Shown here: positions 1-10,150 of the stretch, in pieces
How positions within the stretch are numbered: the first letter of the stretch is position 1
Layout: every line of letters begins with the position of its first letter
From: Apiotrichum sp. Y4204
Taxonomy: Eukaryota > Basidiomycota > Tremellomycetes > Trichosporonales > Trichosporonaceae
Assembly (NCBI GenBank): GCA_025531455.1
Contig: JAMYHL010000005.1
Coordinates: 310,001 to 374,000, forward strand
Length of the DNA: 64,000 nucleotides
Direction: 5' to 3'
Program-made: the position numbers and the translations under genes
Notes under the pieces: generated by a model
Told to the model about the DNA's origin: nothing
What the model saw: only the letters and a program-made list of their open reading frames with translations
Databases searched by the model: none

Positions 1-1787
1 GCGACCAACGGCCTCGAGCCCGGAATCCCCACCGCGCTCCACGCCCACGGCATGTTCTTCAACGGCACAAACTACTTTGACGGCGCGACCGGCGTCACCC
101 AGTGCGGTATCCCCTACGGCCAAACGTTCGACTACCAGATCGACACCTCGCTGAACGTGAGTGGTGTATGTGAGAGCTTGCGCTAATCCTCGCAGCAGGG
201 CACCTTCTGGATCCACGGCCATTACAACGGCCAGTACGTCGACGGTCTCCGCTCTCGTACGTTGCCATGCCCAGCTTCCACCTAACCCCAGCCAACATTG
301 TCTTGCCCGCCAAGAACCGTACCGACAATGTCACTTGGGACGAGGAGTACCACATCACTGTCGGTGACTGGTACCACGACCAGCACCAGTACCTGCTCGA
401 CAATGAGTTCCTCACCTGGACCAACCCCACTGGCGCCGAGCCTGTGCCCAAGTCGGCAGCCATTTTCGTTGGTAAGGGCGACAAGTACCTGCACACCAAC
501 GAGGAGATTTCGGCCGGTGTCGGAGTCAACGACAATGCTTACATCCCCTTCGAGGCCAACAAGACCTACCGTCTGCGTATCATCAACATGGCTGCGCTGG
601 CCATGTGGTACATTGCCATCGACTCGCACGACATGTACATTATCGAGACCGACGGTGTCGAAGTCGAGCCCTACAAGATTGACGTTCTCACCATCTCGGT
701 TGCGCAGCGTTACTCGGTTCTCGTCAAGGCCAAGAACGAGACGAACAAGAACTACGCCATGATGTTCATGCAGTCCGAGGACATGTACGATGTGGTTCCC
801 GAGGACCTCATTCTGAACAACACTGTCCAGATTCGCTACAACCAGGCCAATGAGAATGCCACCGCGGTCATCTACGAGGCCGTTCCCCTCGTCAACGACA
901 CCGAGTACATTCCTGTCGACAAGGAGCCGTCTGTCACTCCGGACGTTGAGTACACCCTGCACACCTTCTTCGACACGTACGACGATGGCACCAACCGTGC
1001 TTCCTTCACCCTCGAGGACGGTTTCCAGAACTCCACCTTCCGTCCCCCTATCACCCCCTCCATGTTCACCGCGCTCTCGATGGGCAAGGACGCCATGAAC
1101 ACTGCCATCTACGGCCACCAGACCAACGTCCTCGCCTTCAAGCACCTCGACATGGTCCAGCTTACCGTCTTCAACTGGGACGCCGGATTCCACCCCTTCC
1201 ATCTTCACGGCCACCACTTCCAGGTCATTGAGAAGTCGTTCGACGTTACCTCGGACGACAAGGTCATCAACCCGGACACGATCGATCTCCAGACGAACCC
1301 GGCGCGTCGCGACACCATCACCATCCCGCCGTCCGGCAAGGTTGTCATCCGCTTCCGTGCCGACAACCCCGGCGCGTGGTTCTTCCACTGCCACATTGAC
1401 TGGCATCTGTCCTCGGGTCTTGCTGCCGTCTTCCTCGAGGCACCCGAAGTCATGCAGGAGCGCATCAAGCCTCCTCAGTTCATGTACGACCACTGCAAGG
1501 CCGCCAACATCCCCTCGAGCGGCAACGTCGTCGGCCTCATGTCCACCACCGACTTTAAGGGCCAGCCGTATGGTCCCTTCCCGCTCAAGATGGACTGGAC
1601 CCCCAAGGCCATCGGCGCGCTCGCCGGCTGCATCATCACCTTCCTGGTTGGTGTCGCCACGATCGTGTGGTACGGCCACGGCGACCTGTCCGAGGAGGAG
1701 CTCGAGGAGGAGGTGCGCCGCTCGATCGAGCACAAGCAGAACAAGGTGCCCGTGTGGAAGAAGGCCTTCTCGTCCAACCGCACCTAA
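1..1787 (+). CDS. FET3: Multicopper ferroxidase (Fet3-like), 5'-truncated by window edge
   Basis: Exons 1-156, 196-256 (acceptor may be 3 nt later, NAGNAG) and 292-1787 give 570 residues; the signal peptide and start lie left of the window. Copper motifs are visible: an N-terminal H-A-H-G with a following W-I-H-G-H, the HPFHLHGHHF block, and the C-terminal HCHIDWHLSSGL block supplying type 1/2/3 copper ligands. A hydrophobic segment (AIGALAGCIITFLVGVATIV) near the C-terminus is followed by a short acidic/basic cytosolic tail, the Fet3 topology rather than that of a secreted laccase. The family oxidises Fe(II) at the plasma membrane and hands Fe(III) to the permease Ftr1. No FTR1 is in the window, so the pairing cannot be tested. 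Iron regulation would sit in the missing promoter. A laccase-like substrate range cannot be excluded. Confidence 0.9.
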
Positions 1788-2165
1788 GCGGCTGGAGCCG
1801 GAGCGGCAGCAGGCGGGTAGCCTGGCTGTGTGCAGTGCAGCGCAGAACTGCGCGAGCGGCGCTATGTATGTAGTCGTGTCGTGTTTTCCCTCATTCCCCA
1901 TTTTCTCTCCCTACCGTATCATCTAGGCGCACCGCGCAAAGTCATAATAGCTAGAAATCCATGCAGGATAAATGGAGCCACCGTTGTGTCTTTTCTGTGG
2001 CCTAGTGGGCCAATTTACCAGTTCATGGAGTAAATAGAGCAGCCCCGAACTTTCTTAACCCTTCCGGCCTCTCTGTCGGCCGCATGCTCCGAGTGGCGTT
2101 TAAAATTGGATAATTGCATTGAACAGTGATGCTATCTATGCGCGATGCTCGCCTCTATCGTACAC
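1788..2165. other. Convergent 3' intergenic stretch
   Basis: This is 378 bp between the 3' ends of the ferroxidase and the RSM22-PanB gene. I see only T-rich and AATAAA-like (taaatagag) 3'-UTR sequence and no reading frame with coding character. Confidence 0.6.
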
Positions 2166-5100
2166 CTATCCGCTCGCCCTTGCCTTGGCCGGCTCCTGCC
2201 TGTGACCGTGTCCGTCGTGTCCGGGAGATGGGATCTCAGGACCGGGGCCGCCGCCGAGCTGGCGCGCAAACTCCGCCGCCTGCTCCTTTGGCATCGCATA
2301 CGTCTCCTTGCCCGTTGCCGGGAAATCGCGGCTCCGCACAGCAGTCATGTATGCGTCCACGGCGGCACGCGACGCCTTGCCCACGTCGGCGAACAGGCGC
2401 ACAAACTTGGGGACCTTGAAGGTGTCCTCCTCGCCGGGGTTGGCAATGTCGTACGTGCCCAGCATGTCGGTAATCACGAGGACCTGGCCGCTCGTCGCGT
2501 TCCCGGCGCCGATGCCGATTGTCGGGATACCAGTGTGTTCCGTGACCGCCTTGGCGACCGCGTGCGGGATCGCTTCAAGGAGAAGGCTGAACGCGCCCGC
2601 CTCCTCGCACTCCTTGGCGGTTGCGACGAGGTCGACGGCTGAGTGCGCGTTACGCGCCTGGGCCTTGTAGCCCATGCTCGCCACGCGTTGAGGCTGCAGG
2701 CCAATGTGCGACATGACCGGAATTCCAGTTTCGGAGAGCCGGCGGACGAGGGGGAGCATCTCGCGCCCGCCCTCAATCTTGAGGCCGTCGGCGCCGGCCT
2801 TCATCAGAGCAACTGCCGCCTTGACACCGTCGGCGACCGACGCTTCGCCATATCCGAAGGGGAGGTCCACCAGCACAAACGAAGAGCCCGCACCGCGGGA
2901 TACCGCACGAACATGGTGCGCCATCTCGTCAAGCGTCAGCGGCACGGTCGTCGGGTATCCGAGGGCGACCTGGGCGAGTGAGTCGCCGACTAGAATAATG
3001 TCAATGCCGGCGCGCGATGCAAGGAGAGAGGTGGGGTAATCGTATGCCGTGAGAACCGTGATGGGAGTGTCGCTAGCGTAGAGCTTGTGCAACCCGCCAA
3101 CATTAAGCTTCGGCCGCGAGGATACTGATGAAGTGCGCTCGGCTGGTGCGACGGACATGGAACGAGAGAGAGAGATGGAGGGAAGGGGGAGACCGGGGCG
3201 AGCAAGGGTGGAGAACGGCCGGCGGTTGACGTGGGTGGAGAAGCTGCGCTTTTCGTTGCGGTATGGCGGGTCAGCGAGCGACCAGCGCGAGAAGCCACCC
3301 TCGCCCGCCGACGCGGGTTCCGAATTGCGGTCCACAACAATCGGGCTTGATGGACGCTTGGGGCGGGGCGGGTTATACGGCCTGTCGATCGGCCGCGAGT
3401 AGTCCGGCTCGGAAAGGGAGTAGCGAGAGAAGCTCTCCTCCCCAGGGGTGCAGTCCTCATCGGGGTCGTCGCGCATGTAGAACTCGTACTCCTTCATAAC
3501 ATCCGGACGCAGTGGAGGGTCACAGAGCGAGGAGCGCGACCAGGCGCCTTCACCGGCGGCTGCGGGCTCCGCATTATAAGTCACGGTCGGACGCCGGGGA
3601 CGAGGAGGGAAGAAGGTCTTGTCGGTGGGCCGCTGGTCATCCGGGTCAGAGAGGGACGACTGAGAGAAGCCACCTTCTCCGAGAGCGCACTCCTCGTCAA
3701 CATCCTCCGCCACCTGGACCGCCGGCGATGATGATGGGGTGGAGAATGTGCGCATGCTCGACTCGCCACGAAGCGGAGCGTCCGACAGCGACCATGGGGC
3801 GAAGGTGCCTTCCCCTGCGGGCGCCGGCTCCACATCAATCGGCACCGTGAGCCGCGACGGCCGCTTGGGACGCGACGAGTTGTACGCCCTGTCAATCGGA
3901 CGCAGGTGGTCCGGGTCCGAAAGCGACGACATCGAGAACCCTCCCTCACCAAGCGCACAGTCCTCGTCAATGTCCTCCTCGGTCTTGGCCATGCGGCGCG
4001 CTGAAGTAGAGAACTTGCGGGTTCCCGGGGTTGTGCTCGGCTTCTTGTTGCCAGACTTGGGCTTCTTCTCCGGCTTCTCCTCTGGCACCGGATCAAACTC
4101 GGCACCAATGTTAGTGCCACCCAGCTGAACAAGGAGTGCGTCGAGCTCAGGGTCGCCAGTCGACCGGAACGGAACATCCTCGACCGCCACAGGCGCGGTC
4201 TTCTTCTTCTTCTCCTTCGGAGGCCTGAACTCGCGGGCCTTGGCGTCCTCTGGAACGTTGAGGGTCGTGCCGTCCGCAAACTTGATCGTTCCACCGCCAA
4301 TGTCAATCGTGTGCTCGTCAACAATCCTGATCTTGTCGTCAACGACCTCCTCGACGGGCGACTGGTGAATCGCCGAAAGGATCTCGTCCAGGCGCTCGTC
4401 CTCTGCAGCCTGGTCGTACTTGGTGAGATGGCGAATACCGCGAGAACGCAGCTCTGTCTTGCCCTGGAACTCGTGCGGGTAGAGATCACCCCATCCAAGC
4501 CGGCGTGCGTCGTAGTACTCCTGCTTGCCGTGTGACTTGGCAACACGCGCGCGACGGAGCTCGCCTTCCTTTGTGCACACGTCCATGATAAGGTGACCAC
4601 TACGCTTCAGGCTGGGAGCGACGATGCGTGGCCACGAGTATGCCTCGGCGCGAAGCAGTGCCTGGACTTCGGGGTCGTGTGGGTCGGTGTTGTCGATCTC
4701 GGGGGCATTAAACGGCAGCTCAACGACCTCCAGAGCACCATTCTCACCGCCCTCGACCTCGCGAACCTCGGTGCGACCGGTCTCGCGGGCGATGACACGC
4801 TCAATGTGCTCCTTGCCAACGGCACCCATGCGGCCAACAAGGTCCTCGGTCTCAGGCGCGACGGGACGTGTACCGCGGGACACGATGAGATATGTGTACG
4901 TGTTGATCTCCTCGCCGCGCTTGCCGTGCTTTGTCTTGCGCATGAATGTCGGACGCTGAACCTTCTGGCCAAACGAGCAGGGCTCCTTCCCACCTACTTT
5001 CGGGCATGCGCCATCGCTCGGGCATGGGGCAGTGATGTGGAGAGGGTATGCCGGGGTGCTCTGTCCAAGAAGATACTTGCGGGCCTCCTGCATGACCTTC

Positions 5101-6052
5101 CAGCCCTCATCGCCGCCGCGCTCAACAAGCACGATGTGCTCGGAGCCCACCGAGAGCAGTTTGTTGAGATGGTCGATGCGACCAATCTTCTTCGGGATCT
5201 CCGACAGCGCAAACGAGCTCAAGGCTACCTGCGGCCGGCGCATCTCGATGAATGTAAAGTCTCGCTTGAACTGTTTCTCAGCGGGAATGACCTCGGCAAA
5301 CCGCTCAGTAAGGGCGAGGCCGTGGCGAGTGCGGTTGACAAGGGTGTAGCCTTCGACAGCCTCCGGGCCGAGGAGATCGTACGTTGCCCAGAGGCCGGCA
5401 CCGAGTGAGCCAGTCAGTTCAAGCGTCGGGCCGACGAGACCGCCACCTAGGCGCGCATTCAGTTCCCCAAGGACAGTGCGGACAGCGGCGTACTGTGCGG
5501 GGAGGAAGGCGGCTGCGCGGGCAAGTGCGTGATCCGGGGAGTTGCGCCATGTACCCCGAGCGGTGTGATCGTACGGCACTAGCAGCTCTAGGTATGCCTT
5601 GCGCACCAGCTTGGGGTTGTCGCATTCTGAGTGTCAGTGGGGCATCGTAAATTTGGGGACAGTGACTCACCCTTAATGGCGGCGGTGATGCTTTCGACCA
5701 AGGGCGGTGGAAGAACACTGAGCCCGATGGAGCTGTGGGCGAGCACAGCGGCGGGGGACATGCGCTCCTCGCGGCGTCCAAACGTGAGCTCGGAGTTGTG
5801 GCCGTCCTCGGGCTCCTCCTCGTGCTGGCGAGGTGTCGATATGTGGTCGTTGTCAACGACGTATGAGCTGGCTCCGCGCCCGGCTCCGCTGCCCTTCAGC
5901 GGCATATTGTCTAGCAGCGCATCGAACGATGGATCCAGGGGCGGCGGCGGGGGCACAGTAGACGCTGTGCGGAGGCCACTTGAGCGCGTCGCGGCGGGAG
6001 CGAGGCGGGCACGCAAGGGTGCTCCGCTCAGCATGCGCCGAGAGACGAGCAT
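2166..6052 (-). CDS. Rsm22/METTL17-like mitoribosome assembly factor fused to ketopantoate hydroxymethyltransferase (PanB)
   Basis: Exons 6052-5671 and 5626-2166 (44-nt intron) encode about 1280 residues. Residues 1-40 are Arg/Ser/Ala-rich with no acids (MLVSRRML start), a mitochondrial presequence. Residues ~100-550 match Rsm22: an SAM-fold core and Cys 329, 335 and 344 in the C-P-x4-A-C-P region that binds Fe-S in METTL17. Residues ~666-936 hold three imperfect ~85-residue repeats with recurring GEGGFS and SLSDP motifs. Residues ~968-1280 are a complete PanB: VGDSL, DLPFGY, KIEGG, SHIGL and IGIGAG motifs in order. PanB makes ketopantoate for pantothenate/CoA and is mitochondrial in fungi. 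Four R-x-F-S-T sites in the linker look like processing sites. The 3461-nt uninterrupted second exon argues for a true fusion; an internal promoter giving separate PanB is the alternative. Confidence 0.85.
3207..4019 (-). repeat. Protein-coding tandem repeats (~85 codons, about 3 copies) in the RSM22-PanB linker
   Basis: Each unit runs: acidic stretch ending in D/E-C, then ALGEGGFSxxSLSDPD, a Pro/Arg-rich piece (RPKRP), then EPAxAGEGxxxxxSLxDPP. Units lie at roughly 4000-3740, 3715-3490 and 3485-3235. Because GEG-SL-DP occurs twice per unit, each repeat is itself a doublet. R-x-F-S-T occurs at 4005-4019, 3738-3752, 3234-3248 and 3207-3221, i.e. at the repeat edges except between units 2 and 3. 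I do not recognise the repeat. Confidence 0.8.
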
Positions 6053-6587
6053 GATGGTGAGAGTGGTGGTTGTGGTGGCGAGCGGAAGGCGCTGGAAGCA
6101 CTGATGTGAAAGATTGTACAATGTTGAAATGGAATGGAATCGACTGGGCACATGAAAGCCGAGCACACACCGAGCACCGAGCCACTGGCCTGCCAAGCCC
6201 GAGGGACCAGCAGGCCAGAAGCAGCACATGATACAGTGAAATACATCACCATCACTCAAAAAAATACTGGGAAGGTCCGGATAAGAATTACTCCGCCGCC
6301 GGCTCAAAACCGCTAGTACGCAGGTACGCTGGCGCGGCGTCGCGTGATCCCACCCTGGTACCCTGGGCGTACCTGACTCCACTGGCTGATTGGAGTCGCG
6401 TCGGACGGCTCCGAAGTGGGGTTGTGGCTTGGGGGGTGTGGTGGAGTTTTCTGGGCGGCCGAGAGAACAATGCAGCAATTCCACAAGCGACCGATGATGA
6501 CAGCTCTCGGATCTGACATTCCCTCCACTCTGCTCTCCACATCACCAACCAACCCACAACAACCTAGATAGAATTACAACGCCTGAC
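6053..6587. other. Divergent promoter region
   Basis: This 535-bp stretch separates the starts of RSM22-PanB (minus) and the glutamine amidotransferase (plus). It is mixed composition with short TC-rich and AC-rich runs next to each start. I see no clear TATA box or coding frame. Confidence 0.5.
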
Positions 6588-7603
6588 ATGACCAAAAAGG
6601 TCCTCCGTGTCGCCCTCCTGCTCTGCGACACACCGGTAAGTGGACTGCATAGCTACATCGCGCTGTACATGCATAGATGCTTACAACTCTCAGCTGCCGA
6701 CCGTGGTGGAGAAGTACGGCAACTCGTGTAAGCTTTCTTCTCGTCACCTTCCCTCCTCTCCACCATTCTGATATCAGATCTCGACATCTTCCGCGAATGG
6801 CTGCTCAAGGCGCTAGCGTCGTACCCCGATGCGAACATTGCAAACAACACCGAGCTCGTGATTGACGGCTTCGATGTCGTCGACAAAGAGGAGTACCCCG
6901 CCGCTGAGCGCCTTATCGCCGGCGCGTCGGACGCGTACGATGTTGTGATGCTCACCGGCTCCAGTAAGCTGGTCCTCTCGAATCTAGCTGACAGCCAGAA
7001 CACACTGCGCACGACCCCGAGAACAAGTTTGCACCCCGCCTGATCCAGTTTGTTCGCGACGTCATCAAGAACCCGGAGACGTCGCACATTCGCGTTATCG
7101 GCGTGTGCTTTGGCCACCAGATCATCTCGCTCGCGCTCGGTGGCGAGTGCGAACGCGGCACCAATGGCTGGGAGGTTGGCGTGTATGGTTGCACTCCGAC
7201 GCCCGAGGGGCGCTATTGGTGGTCTGACTCTGTTGTGTCCAACGGCGCGGAGAAGGTCTACGCCGAGCAGATGCACAAGGATCAGGTGCCTACCGTCCCG
7301 CCCGGCTGCAAACTGTTGCTCAAGACGGAGAAGTACCCCGTGCACTCGTTTGTCAAGCACCACGCGGCGTCGACTCCGGAGAAGCCGCTCGCGCAGGTGC
7401 TCACGATCCAGGGTCACCCCGAGTTCACGCCCGAGATTGTCAGCCTCATTGTCGACGTGCGCTCGACGCTCATATTCGACCCCGAGACAACGGAGGAGGC
7501 CCGCCGCCGCCTGCCTGGAAAGGACGGCTCGGGAGGAGAGGGCGACGGCCGTCTCGGCTGGGCAATCTGGCGTGTCATGCTGCAAGAGCTCCCGACCAAG
7601 TGA
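6588..7603 (+). CDS. Class I glutamine amidotransferase-like protein
   Basis: Exons 6588-6635, 6694-6727, 6778-6963 and 6999-7603 encode about 290 residues. The central G-V-C-F-G-H-Q motif carries the nucleophilic Cys of a GATase1 triad, and Q-G-H-P-E-F supplies His, with Glu just after (T-P-E). It is a free-standing glutaminase-type domain like the uncharacterised yeast YLR126C group, not fused to a synthetase, so the acceptor substrate is unknown. The start is the first ATG in frame with the conserved LLLCD beginning. The second exon is only 34 nt. Its stop lies 38 bp before the next gene's ATG on the same strand. Confidence 0.85.
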
Positions 7604-7641
7604 GACGACAGCTGAGGACTACGACCTGTAGACATTAGCTA

Positions 7642-9063
7642 ATGCAAAGCAATTATGTATCGGACACCTCGCGCTACGCCCACATTGACAAGCTTCTTGA
7701 CCGTCCTGGGCCATATACCGACACGGACCAGTACGAGGGTGCTGAGGCGGTGGGTTATCATGGATGTCTGAGCTAACCTCCAGGCGAAGGAGTCGCTGCG
7801 GAAAAAGTGCAAGATCCTGGTCATTGGTGCTGGCGGCCTTGGCTGCGAGATCCTGCAGAATCTCGCTCTCAGTAAGTGCCACTGTTCTGCTCATGCTCAC
7901 CACCAGCCGGCTTTGGCGACATTCACGTGATCGACATGGACACGATCGACATCTCGAACCTGAACCGCCAGTTCCTCTTCCGCGAGTCGGATGTCGGCAA
8001 GTCCAAGGCATTGGTGGCCGCGGACTTTGTGATGAAGCGCGTGCCAGGGAGCAAAGTGACGGCGCACCATAGCAAGATCCAGGACCACCCGCTGTCGTTC
8101 TACATGGGCTTCAACCTTATTATCGCCGGGCTCGACTCGATCTCGGCGCGCCGCTGGATCAACGCGACGCTCGTGTCCATGGTCGATGAAGAGAACCCCG
8201 AGAGCCTCAAGCCGCTGATTGATGGCGGAACCGAGGGTGAGTAGCCGTGTGCGCCAGCAGCTAACATCAGGCTTCAAGGGCCAGGCACGAGTGATCCTCC
8301 CCACGATCACGAGCTGCTACGAGTGCACGATCGACATGCTGACGCCGCCGACGGCGTTCCCCATCTGCACGATCGCCAACACCCCGCGCCTGCCGGAACA
8401 CTGCATCGAGTGGGCGAGCGTGCTCGAGTGGCCGCGCGTGTGGAAGGACAAGAAACTGGACACGGACGACCCAGACCACATTGAGTGGCTCTTCCAGGTC
8501 GCCTCAGCGCGCGCAGCCGAGTTCAACATCGAGGGCGTGACGTGGGCTCTCACACAGGGCGTGGTGAAGAACATTATCCCAGCCATCGCGAGTACGAACG
8601 CCATCATCGCCGCGTCGTGCTGCAACGAGGCGCTCAAGCTCGCGACCTCGTGCGGCCCCTTCCTGAACAACTACATGATGGTGAGTTAGCCCAGTCACCA
8701 ATCTCTGATTAACGCCAGTACGTCGGCAACGACTCTTTGTACACGTTCACATTTGAGTCCGAGAAACGCCCCGCTTGCCCTGTCTGCGGTGGGGAAAGCA
8801 TCACCGCTGAGGCTGGGCGTGACTGGACGCTCGAGCGCCTCGTCGACTGGATCGGTCTCTCGCAGGATCTGCAGGTTAAACGCCCGTCGCTGGCCTACGC
8901 GGACGGCCGCCCGCTCTTCTTCCAGGCCCCGCCGCAGCTCCTCGAGGCCACGAAACCGAATCTCGAGAAACGCCTCACGGACCTCCTCAGCGACGGCGAC
9001 GCCATCACAGTTACGGATCCAAACCTCCCCTTCAGCCTCACCGTTGCTGTCACCTTTGTGTAG
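7642..9063 (+). CDS. UBA3: NEDD8-activating enzyme E1 catalytic subunit
   Basis: Exons 7642-7749, 7784-7871, 7907-8236, 8271-8680 and 8719-9063 join in frame to 426 residues. The nucleotide fold shows [10 protein letters not shown], then the conserved DLDxID-type strand ([14 protein letters not shown]). Zinc-binding C-Y-E-C and a later C-P-V-C are present. The catalytic Cys is residue 208 in the [10 protein letters not shown] motif. A C-terminal ubiquitin-fold domain follows. The family, with an Ula1/APP-BP1 partner, adenylates NEDD8/Rub1 and passes it to Ubc12 for cullin modification. Length and domain order are normal. All four introns are 34-38 nt. The 5' leader must overlap or closely follow the upstream gene. 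Confidence 0.95.
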
Positions 9064-9362
9064 GCCTTATTGTAAATAGATAGCGATTGCATGTGTATAT
9101 CACCTGGCCAGCGCTTTTTTATGAATCCGCTGCGTTCCTTCGTCTAGTCAGTTGTCGCGGCCATAAGACGTCATTCCGATGTCAATTTAATGTCGATGAC
9201 TGGTCTCCGTATCCTCTTCCTTGCCGGGCCCTTGATCCTTTCAGTAGCCGTATTAGTCTGAGCGTTCCGGGAGATGGAGAAGTGGATGCATGGCTGTTGT
9301 ACATCATGGGAGATACACTCTGCAAAGAAATTAGCCACATCACAAGACCGCAACTCACACGC

Positions 9363-9633
9363 TTAGAAAACGGGAATGAGGGCCGACGAGAGGTCGCTGC
9401 GCACAAACGCAACGCCGAGCGCAAACATGCCAACTGCGCGCGCGATCCTGCCAAGGTGAGTACACTATACGCTATCATCTCCCATCTCCCCGGTTTCATA
9501 CGCACGACAGGTTGCCCTCGCGGTGCGCGGGGTTGACGATCTGCTCGTTCCAGACCCACGAGAGGAACGACGTCGGCTTCTCAGACCCGGAGGGGCCGAG
9601 GTACAGCGGCTGGGCGGGCTGGGGGGCGGACAT
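9363..9633 (-). CDS. TOM6: Small tail-anchored protein, Tom6-like TOM complex subunit
   Basis: Exons 9633-9506 and 9447-9363 (58-nt intron) encode 70 residues starting MSAPQPAQPL. After a soluble Pro-rich part with PTSFLSW, the C-terminal segment has one membrane span, G-M-F-A-L-G-V-A-F-V, then RSDLSSALIPVF. This fits the yeast Tom6 tail pattern G-V-A-F-x2-S-x-L-x3-L-x-P at the same distance from the C-terminus. Tom6 stabilises the TOM import channel in the outer mitochondrial membrane. The gene is too short for length-based callers and the match rests on one motif and topology, so another small mitochondrial membrane protein is possible. It converges on UBA3. Confidence 0.6.
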
Positions 9634-10150
9634 TTTTCGGTGCTTGTTGTGGGTTTTGTGGTGTGGGGTGGCAGAGTGGAGGGAGATGACCTCGGTCATG
9701 ATCGCGAGCGCAGGACGAGTGGTGGCGACGAGACTTCGGAGCGGCGGAAATTCTCGGGACTAGTGGTGTGGCGGTGGCAACTTCATGCACTGGCCATGCA
9801 CTGACCATGTGCGGTGACCCTCCTGGAGCTCCAGCTCCGACATCTCTGAACCCCCCAGCACTCTCCACCCATTTTTTTGCCACTGTGATGTCGGGATCAC
9901 ATGCGATGCGTCACTCATGGCGAGCACTCGAGAGCAGTGATCCATGGGCTCTTATGCGATCGTGTCTGCGGTTGCCTAGACTTGTAGACTACAGCCTCTT
10001 CGCAGCGCATCGATTCATGTTCACATCTCATAATTAGGGGTGTTCATTGTGCGGTGGAGATGGCCAACAACTGTCAAACTATAGCAACCAACGTGTATCG
10101 TGTATGTGTGTCAATCTGAGCTAGGACGGCCCATATACGGTCCTCAGCTT
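9634..10150. other. Intergenic region upstream of the TOM6-like gene
   Basis: This is 517 bp containing the TOM6-like promoter and the 3' flank of the peroxidase gene. Short open frames here lack coding-like composition; nothing else is recognised. Confidence 0.5.

Noticed and set aside
282..1901. 539-codon open frame antisense to the ferroxidase
   Set aside because: It mirrors a well-conserved multicopper oxidase on the other strand; its Val/Gly/Asp-rich sequence is the usual antisense product of GC-biased codons.
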